Below, one piece after another: positions 49,855 through 61,272 of a DNA stretch of 64,000 bases (the stretch's first letter is position 1; each line of letters opens with the position of its first letter). The notes below the pieces were generated by a model. The model was not told where the DNA came from. It ran no database searches and saw only the letters and a program-made list of their open reading frames with translations. The DNA is taken from contig NZ_PIPN01000002.1 in assembly GCF_003986955.1 (NCBI RefSeq), positions 1-64,000 on the forward strand, in the 5' to 3' direction. Source of the stretch: Aliidiomarina sedimenti (GTDB lineage: Bacteria > Pseudomonadota > Gammaproteobacteria > Enterobacterales > Alteromonadaceae). The position numbers and the translations under genes are program-made.

Positions 49855-50441
49855 TATGCAGCCCCCTCGTCTTCACCAATCAAAATGGTGGCGTCGTCGA
49901 TAAAGTAATATGGCGGTACGACAAGGTTGGTTGGTGCGGGAACGCCCTGGAAAACACGCCCGGCGATGTCAAACCGCGAACCATGGCAAGGGCAGAAAAA
50001 GCCAGAGTCAACGCCGTCCATATCACCGAAATTACGCGGCAGAAACTGTGGAGAGCAGCCTAGATGAGTACACACACCGACCGCGACAAACCACTCAGGG
50101 TCAATCGAACGATGTTTATTCTTAGCGTATTCAGGTTGCTGCGGTTGTTCCGACTCGGGGTCGCGGACTTCGTCATCAGTCAGGCTTAACGATTCCAGCA
50201 TTTCCGGGGTCCGACGAATAACCCAAACAGGGCTTCCCCGCCATTCAGTTCTGACCAGCTGGCCCGGCTCTATCTTGTCGATCTTCATTTCAACAGGAGC
50301 CCCGGCGATACGCGCGCGCGCACTCGGGTTCCATGAAGCAATGAAAGGCACGGCAGCAGCGACAGCTCCTGCTCCACCTACAACAGAGGTAGCAACAGTC
50401 AGGAACCGACGGCGGCCTTTATCTACAGGCGCATTGCTCAT
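49854..50441 (-). CDS. petA: Rieske iron-sulfur subunit of the bc1 complex
   Basis: 195 residues. Twin-arginine signal ([10 protein letters not shown]) with membrane anchor (about 12-33), then the 2Fe-2S cluster motifs CTHLGC and CPCHGSRFD. First gene of petABC. The complex passes electrons from ubiquinol to cytochrome c. Confidence 0.97.
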   Translation of the reverse strand: MSNAPVDKGRRRFLTVATSVVGGAGAVAAAVPFIASWNPSARARIAGAPVEMKIDKIEPGQLVRTEWRGSPVWVIRRTPEMLESLSLTDDEVRDPESEQPQQPEYAKNKHRSIDPEWFVAVGVCTHLGCSPQFLPRNFGDMDGVDSGFFCPCHGSRFDIAGRVFQGVPAPTNLVVPPYYFIDDATILIGEDEGAA

Positions 50442-50523
50442 CCATTTATCTCCAGTTTTGGACGCTTGACGGAGGCATCCGCAGCGAAAAACTAATTTTA
50501 TTGTGACAAATTTATCAAGCGTG

Positions 50524-50552
50524 ATGATAAAGAAAAGCCCTACCTTTTACAA
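50524..50552 (-). promoter_or_regulatory. Probable petABC promoter
   Basis: TTGTAA, 17-nt spacer, TATCAT (5 of 6), about 80 nt before the petA start. Nothing else recognisable lies in the 220-nt gap 50442-50662. Confidence 0.5.
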
Positions 50553-50662
50553 GGCTAGGCACCTCTTTATACGTGCTTAATCCGTTTTCTTCTTGGTGAT
50601 TATCAGGTCTCCACAAGAATTGGGGAACCGGTGGTACTGGTCAATGTCGTTGCGCGCACCCT

Positions 50663-51697
50663 TTACTCTGAGGCAGGCTCCACGGTAAACCGGGTCAGGC
50701 CTATTAGCTGCCCCGAGTCGGTAACCACCCGTACCTGCCAGTTGCCTTCCGCGTTCACCGGGAAATTAAGCTTATGAGTCCAGGCGCGGTAGCCCTGGTC
50801 GCGGCCGCCGACGATATCCACAGTAATACGGTCAACCTCGTTGCCATTTAGTAACCACAGGTGGTGAATGCGTTCGTTGAGACCTCGTGGGGCCCGTACC
50901 GCTGTCCAGGCAAAGAGCCCATCGCGGTGAAGACTGGCCACGTCGATGTTTCGAATACTGTCCCCGGGAACCCGTTGTTCACGATCCATTTGCTGCGACA
51001 ACGTGATTTCTGTCATGCGCAACGACGCCGGCGGGATCCAGCTGCGTATCTGCCAGGCGCCCGTCGCCATCACAACCAGCATCAAAGATATCAGCGGCAA
51101 GCGCCACCAACGGCCGCTGGGTATGAATCCCTTAAGACTGGGTAGACTGAACAACAAGGCTAAAACCAGCGCGAGTATCAGACTCTGGCCCGTATCCAGA
51201 TTGAGTAACAGAGGGTTAACCACCAGCAGCACGGCAAAAAGAGTGAGCGCATGAAAGGCAACAAACAGTCCGCGCTTGGGAGCCAGCCAGTTGTAATAGA
51301 TAGGATCTATAAGGGAGATAAGCGCGCAGGTAATAAGTAACAGCGTAAATACCAGCTGACCGTGATTCCAGGTGGTTGCCGCCAGAAAAAATGGAAGGGT
51401 AAAAAAGAGACTTTCCTGGTGCACCATCTGGGTCGCAAACCGCATCACTGCAGGGGGCATTTTGAAGCCAAAACGCTTGATAATACCCAGTCGCAACCAG
51501 CGCTCCAGAATAAGCCATGCCCAGCTAAGCAGCATCAGCAACGCTATGACCTGTGCCAGTGATTCATTGCGCTCAACCAGAAAAAAACTGGCCAGCCCGG
51601 AGGCAAAACCGAACGCTGCCATTAAGCCGGGATGGTCCTGAACCAATGTTGCCAGACGGGTAAGCAGGTTTAGCAAGGCAGCTTTAACTGATTTCAT
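50663..51697 (-). CDS. Membrane protein with C-terminal DUF2914-like domain (DUF5924 type)
   Basis: 344 residues. Seven or so hydrophobic helices in the first 235 residues, then a soluble, probably periplasmic domain (about 240-344) whose pattern (HHLWLLNGNEVDRITVDI.., GYRAWTHKLNFP, GNWQVRVVTDSGQLIG) is that of DUF2914. Function unknown. It lies downstream of rpsI behind a terminator. Confidence 0.7.
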   Translation of the reverse strand: MKSVKAALLNLLTRLATLVQDHPGLMAAFGFASGLASFFLVERNESLAQVIALLMLLSWAWLILERWLRLGIIKRFGFKMPPAVMRFATQMVHQESLFFTLPFFLAATTWNHGQLVFTLLLITCALISLIDPIYYNWLAPKRGLFVAFHALTLFAVLLVVNPLLLNLDTGQSLILALVLALLFSLPSLKGFIPSGRWWRLPLISLMLVVMATGAWQIRSWIPPASLRMTEITLSQQMDREQRVPGDSIRNIDVASLHRDGLFAWTAVRAPRGLNERIHHLWLLNGNEVDRITVDIVGGRDQGYRAWTHKLNFPVNAEGNWQVRVVTDSGQLIGLTRFTVEPASE

Positions 51698-51780
51698 TTA
51701 AATTTTCCGGATGCGGTCACTTACTTGGTACTCCTGATGTTGCAATATACCACCTGCAAGCGGTGAGCAAAACGGGCACA

Positions 51781-51807
51781 AAAAAACCGCGCCGAAGCGC
51801 GGTTTTT
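51781..51807 (-). terminator. Rho-independent terminator after rpsI
   Basis: CCGCGC-CGAA-GCGCGG stem, A-run on the left and T-run on the right, about 25 nt past the rpsI stop in its direction. Confidence 0.92.
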
Positions 51808-51833
51808 GTAGAAGGTCCAGAAACCCGGGCGAC

Positions 51834-52232
51834 TTAACGCTTCGAGAACTGTGGACGCTTACGTGCTTTATGCAAGCCGACTTTCTTACGCTCAACCTGA
51901 CGCGCGTCACGAGTAACATAACCCGCTTTACGCAGTTCAGGGCGTAGTGATTCGTCGTACTGCATCAGTGCACGAGTAATACCGTGACGGATTGCGCCCG
52001 CCTGACCAGTCGTACCGCCACCTGTTACAGTGACGTAGAGGTCGAATTTCTCAGTCATTTCTAACAGCTCTAGCGGCTGACGAACAACCATGCGAGCCGT
52101 TTCGCGACCGAAGTATTCTTCCAGAGTACGCTGGTTAATTTTGATGTCACCGCTACCTGGACGCAGGAAAACACGTGCAGTCGAGTTTTTGCGACGACCG
52201 GTACCGTAGTATTGATTATCTGCCATTTTCAT
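51834..52232 (-). CDS. rpsI: 30S ribosomal protein S9
   Basis: 132 residues. [21 protein letters not shown] at the N-terminus and the C-terminal [17 protein letters not shown] tail that reaches into the P site. Eleven nt behind rplM. Confidence 0.99.
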   Translation of the reverse strand: MKMADNQYYGTGRRKNSTARVFLRPGSGDIKINQRTLEEYFGRETARMVVRQPLELLEMTEKFDLYVTVTGGGTTGQAGAIRHGITRALMQYDESLRPELRKAGYVTRDARQVERKKVGLHKARKRPQFSKR

Positions 52233-52243
52233 CTGCTCCGTAA

Positions 52244-52672
52244 TTAAATATCAAGGGTTTGAGGCTGTTGAGCAATATGGTTATGCTCAGCACCTGCATA
52301 CACTTTCAGCTTACGGAACATGGCACGACCCAACGGACCACGTGGCAACATGCCTTTTACCGCGCTTTCGATAATCATTTCAGGTTTTTTAGCCTGCAAC
52401 TTATCGAAGCTGATCTCTTTAATACCACCCGGGAAACCGGTGTGTGAGTAGTACATTTTGTCAGTGGTTTTATTACCAGTAACAACAACTTTCTCAGCGT
52501 TTACAACGATGATGTAATCACCAGTGTCAACGTGCGGCGTGTATTCAGCCTTGTGCTTGCCACGCAGACGGCGAGCGATTTCAGTGGCCAGACGACCAAG
52601 TGTTTTATCAGTGGCGTCTACCACGAACCAGTCGCGTTTTACGCTTTCTGGCTTAGCTACAAAAGTTTTCAT
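52244..52672 (-). CDS. rplM: 50S ribosomal protein L13
   Basis: 142 residues (same as E. coli). [23 protein letters not shown] and [10 protein letters not shown] family signatures. First gene of rplM-rpsI. Confidence 0.99.
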   Translation of the reverse strand: MKTFVAKPESVKRDWFVVDATDKTLGRLATEIARRLRGKHKAEYTPHVDTGDYIIVVNAEKVVVTGNKTTDKMYYSHTGFPGGIKEISFDKLQAKKPEMIIESAVKGMLPRGPLGRAMFRKLKVYAGAEHNHIAQQPQTLDI

Positions 52673-52806
52673 GACTTTTAATTACCCAGTTTAATAAGTT
52701 CCACAACATGACATATTCCGGGCTTCCCCGCGAAATGCCAACATATATAACGGCTTGCGACGCCCCTTTCGGGTTTTATCGCTACCGGTAACGTGGGCTG
52801 GCGCGG
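52673..52806 (-). promoter_or_regulatory. rplM leader
   Basis: If the promoter at 52807-52836 is right, rplM has a 5' leader of about 125 nt with GC-rich potential hairpins (around ACCCGAAAGGGGCGT and GCGGGGAAGCCCGG). L13 regulates its own operon through the leader in E. coli; a similar role here is inference. I could not fold it reliably by eye. Confidence 0.35.
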
Positions 52807-52836
52807 ATTATACACGCACCAAGGCTAGTTTTTCAA
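52807..52836 (-). promoter_or_regulatory. rplM-rpsI promoter
   Basis: TTGAAA, 18-nt spacer, perfect TATAAT on the minus strand, in the gap between zapE and rplM. Confidence 0.8.
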
Positions 52837-52887
52837 CAACGATCGCACGTCAAATTCAAGATTCAGGCGCGGGGCTTGAATGTTGAA

Positions 52888-53994
52888 TTACGCAAGGTGC
52901 TCGCGAGCGAGGTATTCGTGCGACTGCATCTCCTGCAGACGGCTGATACAGCGTTTAAATTCAAAGCTGAGGCGGCCGCCGCTATACAACTCTTCCAGCA
53001 CAACTTCGGCTGACATAATCAGCTTGACGTGGCGCTCATAGAACTCGTCGACCAGGGCAATAAAACGGCGGCTGATATCATCATTCTTTTCGCCCATCTG
53101 GCGCACATTGGCCAGCAACACCGCATGGTAAATACGGGACAGTTCCATGTAATCATTCTGGCTACGCGGCCCACCACACAACACGTCAAACTCAAACATA
53201 GCGACGTCATCGGCTTCCATGCGGGTCGCAATTTCACGTCCATTCACCACAATCGGTTTGCCGGTAGAATGCGCCTGATGGTCTGGTGCCAGTTGCTTAA
53301 AGTAGGTGACCAGGTTCTCATCGGCGTCATCATCCAGTGGCGAATGGAAAATTTCGGCCTGGGTCAGGGTACGCATTCGGTAGTCAATCCCGCCATCCAC
53401 GTTGACCACCTCACAGTGAGCGTTAATCAGCTCAATGGCCGGCACAAAGCGTTGCCGTTGCAATCCGTTCTTATAAAGATCGTCCGGCACTATGTTTGAC
53501 GTGGCGACCAGCACTACGCCGCGCTTAAATAGCTCCTGCATCAGGGTGCCCAGAATCATCGCATCGGTAATATCCTGCACAAAAAACTCATCGAAACAGA
53601 GCACCCGTGCTTCCTCAGCAAACTTGTCTGCTATTAGCGGCAACGGGTCAGAGCGTCCTTTAAGTTGCTTCAGTTCATCGTGTACACGATGCATAAAGCG
53701 ATGGAAATGGATGCGCATTTTACGTTCAAACGGCAATGCATTGTAAAAGGTATCAACCAGATAGGTCTTGCCGCGTCCGACGCCGCCCCAGAAGTACAGG
53801 CCCTTCACTTTCTCCGCCTGACCGCCACCGAAAACATTCTTTAACTTACCCAACAAGCCATGTCGTTGAGGCTGTTCGGTGGCCAGCAGGTCATCGTAAA
53901 GACGTTGTAAATGGTTGACTGCGTTTTGCTGTGCCGGATCATGGCTAAAACCATGACTACTAAGGTCTCTTTGATATAATTCTTTGGGTGTCAT
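52888..53994 (-). CDS. zapE: Cell division ATPase ZapE
   Basis: 368 residues from MTPKELY. AFG1-like AAA ATPase: Walker A WGGVGRGKTYLV, Walker B LCFDEFFVQDITDAM, sensor ATSNIVPDDLY. ZapE acts on the Z ring in E. coli. Divergent from zapG, a usual pairing. Confidence 0.95.
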   Translation of the reverse strand: MTPKELYQRDLSSHGFSHDPAQQNAVNHLQRLYDDLLATEQPQRHGLLGKLKNVFGGGQAEKVKGLYFWGGVGRGKTYLVDTFYNALPFERKMRIHFHRFMHRVHDELKQLKGRSDPLPLIADKFAEEARVLCFDEFFVQDITDAMILGTLMQELFKRGVVLVATSNIVPDDLYKNGLQRQRFVPAIELINAHCEVVNVDGGIDYRMRTLTQAEIFHSPLDDDADENLVTYFKQLAPDHQAHSTGKPIVVNGREIATRMEADDVAMFEFDVLCGGPRSQNDYMELSRIYHAVLLANVRQMGEKNDDISRRFIALVDEFYERHVKLIMSAEVVLEELYSGGRLSFEFKRCISRLQEMQSHEYLAREHLA

Positions 53995-54096
53995 CACTGC
54001 GCTTACCACTGCCAGATTGAGAAAAACCCACTATCGTGTCGGGCAAAGCATGGTATCATAATCCAATATAAATTAGCATTTTCGGGAGATGTCATT

Positions 54097-54549
54097 ATGG
54101 ATTGGCTCATTGGTTTGCTGCTGGTTGTCGTCGGCGCTGTCATCGGCTTTTTCGCAGCTCGGTACTATCTTTCTTCTCATTCTGACTCTGCCCAGCTTGA
54201 AGCTCAGGTAGCGGCAAATAAAGAACAGTTTGACGCCTACCGCAAAGATGTCTTCGAACATTTTGAAACGGCGCGGCAATTAGCTGAAGACCTGAATGAC
54301 ACTCAGACTAAGCTCAATGCGTTTCTGAGTGACAGCCAGCAACTGCTGCAACAGGAAAAAGAATGGCAGCAGCCATTGCCATTTTTCTCTGCCGACACTA
54401 TCCGTCAATTGCGGGCTGCCAAGGCGCTCGACAACGACCAGGCGCATCCTGATCGTCCGGGTGATGCAGCACCCCGTGATTATTCTGAAGGTGGCAGCAG
54501 CGGACTGTTTCGTAATGACGAAGACTACTCGTCCCGCGATCGTAACTAA
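54097..54549 (+). CDS. zapG: Inner-membrane protein ZapG (DUF1043/YhcB)
   Basis: 150 residues. One N-terminal transmembrane helix (MDWLIGLLLVVVGAVIGFFA), then a coiled coil (about 30-85) with FDAYRKDVFEHFETARQLAEDL, and a disordered, charged C-terminus. YhcB/ZapG is linked to cell division and envelope synthesis. GGGAG ribosome site 7 nt before the ATG. Confidence 0.93.
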   Translation: MDWLIGLLLVVVGAVIGFFAARYYLSSHSDSAQLEAQVAANKEQFDAYRKDVFEHFETARQLAEDLNDTQTKLNAFLSDSQQLLQQEKEWQQPLPFFSADTIRQLRAAKALDNDQAHPDRPGDAAPRDYSEGGSSGLFRNDEDYSSRDRN

Positions 54550-54644
54550 TTTCACCTCTTGAATTAAAAAAATCCGAACTTATTAATAGCTTCAGCAGTC
54601 TCTAACTTCGATTCCCTTGTTGTTAATGCTGGAGCTATAAAACC

Positions 54645-55985
54645 ATGAAAAAGCTTGTGCTTTTATTTCTTGCAGCAAGTGCGCTGGTACTTACCCCTGC
54701 GCATGCGCAAATTCCGTTCTCTACCAATTCAAAAGAAGTTCCTACCCTTGCCCCCATGCTGGAGCAGGTTACACCCGCGGTGGTTAACATCTCCGTCGAA
54801 GGAACCCGCGTCACGCAGCAGCGCCTGCCTGATGCCTTTCAGTTTTTCTTTGGCCCTAATGCGCCGCAAAATGGCACCCGCGAACAGCCGTTCCGCGGCC
54901 TGGGTTCGGGGGTTATTATCGACGCCGAGGCCGGCTATGTGGTGACCAACAACCATGTTATCGATGAAGCCACCGATATCACTGTAACGCTTAAAGACGG
55001 CCGCCAGTTTGCTGCCCAGGTATTGGGTCGCGACGAGCAAAGCGATATTGCCTTATTAAAAATAGACGATCCCGATAACCTCACCGCGATCGCGATTGGC
55101 GATTCCGATGACATGCGGGTTGGCGATTTCGTGGTCGCCATTGGCAACCCATTCGGACTCGGTCAGACCGTCACCTCGGGCATTGTGTCAGCGCTCGGTC
55201 GCGGTGGTTTCGGCTCCGATCGGCTGGAAAACTTTATTCAAACCGATGCTGCAATTAACAGCGGCAACTCGGGCGGTGCCCTGGTCGACCTGCGCGGCAA
55301 CCTGATTGGTATTAACACCGCCATTCTTGGTCGTGCCGGCAACATAGGGATCGGCTTTGCCATCCCCTCAAGCATGATGAACGACCTGGTCGCCCAGATA
55401 ATCGAGCATGGAGAAGTGCGCCGCGGCATACTGGGAGTCCGGGGCGGCAACCTGACTCAGGAGCTGGCAGATGCTCTCAACATTTCCCGCACCCGTGGGG
55501 CCTGGGTCAGCGAAGTCGTTGAAGACGGTGCCGCTGCCAAAGCCGGCATCGAAGCAGGTGATGTGATTGTCAGTCTCGACGGCCGGCCATTGCATTCGTT
55601 CGCTGAGTTAGCGGCCAAAGTTGGCAGTATGGGAGCGGGTCGCTCGGTAACCCTTGGACTACTGCGTGACGGCGACGAACTGGAGGTAACGGTGGAACTG
55701 GAAGAGCACAGCGTCGAAGCCGTCGCCGCCTCGATGCATGCGGCATTGCAAGGCGCGCAACTGAGCACCCTCGACAACGACCAGGGAGTTCGTATCAGCG
55801 CCGTTGAGGACAACACCCCGGCCCACCAAATTGGCTTGCGCGAGGATGACATTATTATCGCGGTCAATCGCCAGCGGGTTACCAGCGTCGGCGAACTTCG
55901 ACGCCTGTTGGACAATGCACAAGGTGTTATCGCTATGCATGTCCGCCGGGGGTCCAGTACCCTGTATCTGGTCTTACCCAATTAA
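54645..55985 (+). CDS. degQ: Periplasmic serine protease DegQ (HtrA family)
   Basis: 446 residues. Signal peptide ending near AHA|Q (residue 22), trypsin-like domain with His in NNHVID, Asp in SDIALLKID and Ser in GNSGGALV, then two PDZ domains (about 250-340 and 360-446). Two PDZ domains and a cleavable signal distinguish it from DegS. It could equally be called DegP/DegQ; length and pairing with degS favour DegQ. Confidence 0.93.
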   Translation: MKKLVLLFLAASALVLTPAHAQIPFSTNSKEVPTLAPMLEQVTPAVVNISVEGTRVTQQRLPDAFQFFFGPNAPQNGTREQPFRGLGSGVIIDAEAGYVVTNNHVIDEATDITVTLKDGRQFAAQVLGRDEQSDIALLKIDDPDNLTAIAIGDSDDMRVGDFVVAIGNPFGLGQTVTSGIVSALGRGGFGSDRLENFIQTDAAINSGNSGGALVDLRGNLIGINTAILGRAGNIGIGFAIPSSMMNDLVAQIIEHGEVRRGILGVRGGNLTQELADALNISRTRGAWVSEVVEDGAAAKAGIEAGDVIVSLDGRPLHSFAELAAKVGSMGAGRSVTLGLLRDGDELEVTVELEEHSVEAVAASMHAALQGAQLSTLDNDQGVRISAVEDNTPAHQIGLREDDIIIAVNRQRVTSVGELRRLLDNAQGVIAMHVRRGSSTLYLVLPN

Positions 55986-56002
55986 GCCCACAACGGGTGA
56001 TG

Positions 56003-56033
56003 AAGAGGCGGCATTTTAGCCGCCTCTTGCTTT
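56003..56033 (+). terminator. Terminator between degQ and degS
   Basis: AAGAGGCGGC / GCCGCCTCTT stem around ATTTTA, ending TTGCTTT. The T-run is interrupted, so termination may be partial. Confidence 0.75.
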
Positions 56034-56111
56034 ACTTCACCTGTTCGAAATTGCTCAGGAATGCTAGTATGTTCAATTATCTAGCGACTAGCCGATTGAG
56101 ACCACAACCGC

Positions 56112-57188
56112 ATGAGTAAAGCAGGTGCCAACGTACTCCAACTTTTTATTAAGCCAGCCCTGATGGGCTTGCTTGTCGCTGCTGTTGTGCTCGCTGTACT
56201 GTCTTACCTGAATTCCGATCCCCAGCCGCGGATGACCCCATCAAGCTCCGTTGCTTCGTATGCAGATGCGGTGACAAAAGCATCTCCGGCGGTGGTTAAC
56301 ATCTACACCCAGTCTCTTCGCCAGGGCCCCTATGACCCGCGGCCGCGTAATTCAGTGCGGCTTGGATCAGGGGTAATAATGGATGATCGTGGTTTTATTC
56401 TGACCGCCAACCATGTCGTCTCGGAAGTGGATGAAATCCGGGTTGCGCTGCAGGACGGACGTCTGCTGGCCGCACAAATGGTTGGCAGTGATCGGCTGAC
56501 CGATCTGGCTGTACTTCGAATCGAAGCCGATAATTTACCGGTCATACCGCAGAATACAGACCTTCAGCCACGAGTCGGTGATGTAGTTCTCGCCATTGGT
56601 AACCCCTACAACCTGGGCCAGACGGTGACCCAGGGGATTGTGTCTGCAACCGGGCGAATTGGTCTTGCTGAGCGGTCCCAGGGGCTGGGTAGTGGTTACT
56701 CCGACTTTATTCAGATGGATGCCGCCATTAATGAAGGCAATTCCGGTGGTGCTTTGGTCAACTCCGCAGGCGACCTGGTCGGTATCAATAATGCCTCCTA
56801 TCAGTCGCAGTTGACTGATCAGGGCACCAGCGGGATATATTTCGCGGTTCCCTATCAACTGGCTTATCGCATCATGCAGCAGATTATTAGCGAAGGCCGT
56901 GTGGTTCGTGGCTACATCGGGATTACTGCTGAACAGCATTATAACTCGATCCAGGAAGCTCGCGGCTTGCTGGTCAGCGCCATTGACCCTGAAGGCCCCG
57001 CTGCGGAGGCAGGCATTGCTATCGGTGACTTTATATACGCAATTGGTGGCGAGCCCATTCAGTCGGTGAATCAAGGTTTAGACTTAGTCGCCGAGACCCG
57101 CCCCGGTGAGCTGCTGGAAGTTCAGTTTTACCGCGACGTACGCCCAATGGTCGCGCAAGTACAGATTGAGCGCCTGCAACATCAGTAA
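56112..57188 (+). CDS. degS: Inner-membrane stress-sensor protease DegS
   Basis: 358 residues. Uncleaved N-terminal anchor (about 12-32), protease domain with His in TANHVVSE, Asp in TDLAVLRIE and Ser in NEGNSGGALVN, and a single PDZ domain (about 255-350). In E. coli DegS senses misfolded porins through PDZ and starts RseA cleavage, releasing sigma E. Confidence 0.95.
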   Translation: MSKAGANVLQLFIKPALMGLLVAAVVLAVLSYLNSDPQPRMTPSSSVASYADAVTKASPAVVNIYTQSLRQGPYDPRPRNSVRLGSGVIMDDRGFILTANHVVSEVDEIRVALQDGRLLAAQMVGSDRLTDLAVLRIEADNLPVIPQNTDLQPRVGDVVLAIGNPYNLGQTVTQGIVSATGRIGLAERSQGLGSGYSDFIQMDAAINEGNSGGALVNSAGDLVGINNASYQSQLTDQGTSGIYFAVPYQLAYRIMQQIISEGRVVRGYIGITAEQHYNSIQEARGLLVSAIDPEGPAAEAGIAIGDFIYAIGGEPIQSVNQGLDLVAETRPGELLEVQFYRDVRPMVAQVQIERLQHQ

Positions 57189-57205
57189 AACCCCAGGCGA
57201 CCAAT

Positions 57206-57234
57206 AAAAAAAGGGCCTAATGGCCCCTTTTTTT
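57206..57234. terminator. Bidirectional terminator between degS and murA
   Basis: GGGCC-TAAT-GGCCCC hairpin with seven A before and seven T after, between two converging genes. Confidence 0.92.
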
Positions 57235-57245
57235 GCGCGCTGACG

Positions 57246-58806
<1,561 letters not shown>

Positions 58807-58844
58807 GACTGCAGCCTCAATATACTGACGTTAACAAATAACGC

Positions 58845-59144
58845 TTAGCTTATCGAAAGCAGCTCCTGAACGCCACTGACCTCAGCGAATTGTTGCAGTT
58901 GTTTGTTTACATGGCGTAAAGAAAGGGTCTGTTTTTTCATCTCCAGTTCGGAACGCAGACGAATCAACAACGCCAGTCCGGCTGAGTCAGCGTGGGCCAC
59001 ACCTGAGAGGTCAAGAACCACGTCTGTGCCTGTCGGTACCCAGTTTTTACGGTCTGCCCAGGCTTTAGGAACCGAGCCGCGGTCGAGATCGCCACTAACG
59101 GCGACCTCATTATCCCGGCGCTTAAATGAAAGCTCTTGTGTCAT
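58845..59144 (-). CDS. mlaB: STAS-domain protein MlaB
   Basis: 99 residues. Single STAS domain with the signature VVLDLSGVAHADSAGLALL; a Ser stands where E. coli MlaB has its key Thr. Cytoplasmic partner of the MlaFE ABC transporter. It follows mlaD directly (11 nt); mlaC, which normally lies between, is missing. Confidence 0.9.
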   Translation of the reverse strand: MTQELSFKRRDNEVAVSGDLDRGSVPKAWADRKNWVPTGTDVVLDLSGVAHADSAGLALLIRLRSELEMKKQTLSLRHVNKQLQQFAEVSGVQELLSIS

Positions 59145-59155
59145 CAGCTTTACCC

Positions 59156-59623
59156 TTAATTTTCGCGCTGGCTAAACAGGAATTGGCCGATTAACTCTTC
59201 CAGTACCATCGCTGAGTTGGTGTTCATGAAGCTATCACCGTCTTCCAGCATCATAATGCCGTCGTCAATAAAGCCTGGTTCCACACCAAGATACTGCTCG
59301 CCTAGCAGACCAGAGGTTAGCACGGAGACCGTCGAGGTTTCCGGCAGCGCGTCATAGTCAGTACTAATCTGCACTTCGACCACAGGAACATAGTACTCAC
59401 CTTCAAGGTAAATACGGCTGACCCGCCCTACAGTGACACCACCTATTTTAACCGGCGAACGTACTTTCAGACCGCCAATGTTGTCAAAGGTCGCACTCAG
59501 CGTATAGGTAGAACCGCGGGTAATATCGGTGTTACTTGCCACACGCAAGGCCAGGAATACCAGCGCCACAATGGTAGCGGCGACAAATACACCGACCAGA
59601 ATTTCAGTTTTTCTCGTTTCCAT
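59156..59623 (-). CDS. mlaD: MCE-domain protein MlaD
   Basis: 155 residues. N-terminal transmembrane helix (about 9-27), then one MCE domain (about 38-118: YTLSATFDNIGGLKVRSPVKIGGV.. VGRVSRI) and a hydrophobic-loop region. Shorter at the C-terminus than E. coli MlaD (183). It forms the hexameric lipid channel on MlaFE. Confidence 0.93.
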   Translation of the reverse strand: METRKTEILVGVFVAATIVALVFLALRVASNTDITRGSTYTLSATFDNIGGLKVRSPVKIGGVTVGRVSRIYLEGEYYVPVVEVQISTDYDALPETSTVSVLTSGLLGEQYLGVEPGFIDDGIMMLEDGDSFMNTNSAMVLEELIGQFLFSQREN

Positions 59624-59642
59624 TACTCACAATCCACTTTAG

Positions 59643-60416
59643 TTAACTAAACATAATCGCAGTCAGGACAAAGTCGAGTCCTAAAACCGCCAATGACCCG
59701 GTCACCACCGTTGAAGTCGTCGCTGCGCTAATGCCAGCGGACGTAGGTTCAGCGGTATACCCTTTATAAAGCGCTATCCAGGTTACTACGAAGGCAAATA
59801 CCAGACTTTTTATAACGCCATTCATCACGTCGGCACGCCAGTCTACAGACGCCTGCATAACCGACCAGAACGCACCGTCGTCTACGCCAAGCCATTGCAC
59901 ACCAACCCAGTACCCGCCGATAATACCAACCGCCGTAAACATCAGCGCCAGCATCGGCATGCTGACAAACCCCGCCCAAAAACGCGGAGCGACCACACGT
60001 CGCAGCGGGTCCACAGCCATCATCTCAAGGCTGGAAAGCTGTTCGGTGGCACGCATCAGACCAATTTCGGCGGTCAATGCAGAGCCAGCGCGTCCTGCAA
60101 ACAACAGTGCAGTCACCACAGGCCCCAGTTCACGCAGTAAGGATAGTGCCACCATCGGCCCCAGCGCCTGCTCTGCGCCAAAGTCGACTAAAATGGTATA
60201 TCCCTGAAGCCCAAGCACCATGCCGATAAACATGCCCGAAATAATGATAATGAGCATCGACTGGACACCCACCACATACATCTGGCGCAGGAAAAGCGGG
60301 AACGACTTAGCCGGTTGCGGTTTACCGATGATCGACTGCAGTAGCATGATCAACGCAGCGCCCATACCACTGAAAATATCCAGGCTAGAACGCCCGAGTT
60401 TCGCCAATTTATCCAT
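59643..60416 (-). CDS. mlaE: Phospholipid ABC transporter permease MlaE
   Basis: 257 residues, five or so membrane helices. Family signatures [27 protein letters not shown] and [19 protein letters not shown] begins right after the mlaF stop. Confidence 0.96.
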   Translation of the reverse strand: MDKLAKLGRSSLDIFSGMGAALIMLLQSIIGKPQPAKSFPLFLRQMYVVGVQSMLIIIISGMFIGMVLGLQGYTILVDFGAEQALGPMVALSLLRELGPVVTALLFAGRAGSALTAEIGLMRATEQLSSLEMMAVDPLRRVVAPRFWAGFVSMPMLALMFTAVGIIGGYWVGVQWLGVDDGAFWSVMQASVDWRADVMNGVIKSLVFAFVVTWIALYKGYTAEPTSAGISAATTSTVVTGSLAVLGLDFVLTAIMFS

Positions 60417-61217
60417 CTATGCTTTCCTCGCCATCAAATCATCCAAATAATCAGGCGCCTGATAATGAAACGGCACCGGCCCGTCCGGTTCCCCTTTGAG
60501 GAACTGTTGGACCAGCGCAGAATCATGATTCATCAATTCTTCTGGCGAGCCTTCCGCGACCACCTGCATGTTAGCGACAATCACTACGTGATCAGCAATT
60601 CCCATGGTTTCATGAATATCATGCGACACCACGATACTGGTTAAGCCCAGTGTTTCATTCAGCGACCGGATTAATTTCACAATCATTCCCATCGAAATCG
60701 GATCCTGCCCGGTAAATGGTTCGTCGTACATAATCAGTTCAGGGTCGAGGGCAATAGCCCGCGCCAGCGCAGCGCGTCTGGCCATACCGCCGGACAGTTC
60801 ACTCGGCATCAATTGACCAGCACCACGCAAACCAACCGCCTGCAATTTCATTTTGACGATGGTATCGATGAGTTCCTGCGACAGCTTAGTGTGTTCCTGG
60901 ATAGGAAACGCGACGTTCTCAGCCACCGTCATATCGGTAAACAAGGCACCGCTTTGAAACAGCATGCTCATGCGTTTACGCACGTCATACAGACGCTGAC
61001 GGCTTAATCCCGGGATCTCTTCACCGGCAAACTGGACACTGCCGCTGCGCGGCTTCAACTGACCACCAATTAAACGCAGCATGGTTGTTTTACCACAGCC
61101 GCTCGGCCCCATGACCGCGGTAATTTTACCTTTGGGCACCCGCAGGTTAACCCCTTTATATATTGGCGTAGCACCCCGGTAGAAGTGTACATCCTTAATT
61201 TCGACTAAATTTTCCAC
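60417..61217 (-). CDS. mlaF: Phospholipid ABC transporter ATPase MlaF
   Basis: 266 residues. Walker A GPSGCGKTTML (about 36-46), ABC signature LSGGMARRAALARAI, Walker B LIMYDEPF, and switch His in VVSHD. First gene of mlaFEDB, 55 nt behind the TetR gene. Confidence 0.96.
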   Translation of the reverse strand: MENLVEIKDVHFYRGATPIYKGVNLRVPKGKITAVMGPSGCGKTTMLRLIGGQLKPRSGSVQFAGEEIPGLSRQRLYDVRKRMSMLFQSGALFTDMTVAENVAFPIQEHTKLSQELIDTIVKMKLQAVGLRGAGQLMPSELSGGMARRAALARAIALDPELIMYDEPFTGQDPISMGMIVKLIRSLNETLGLTSIVVSHDIHETMGIADHVVIVANMQVVAEGSPEELMNHDSALVQQFLKGEPDGPVPFHYQAPDYLDDLMARKA

Positions 61218-61272
61218 GTTGCAACCCTTTTGCAGAGGGGGAATCCAATGAGACGCCCGTCAGGCCATTCAC

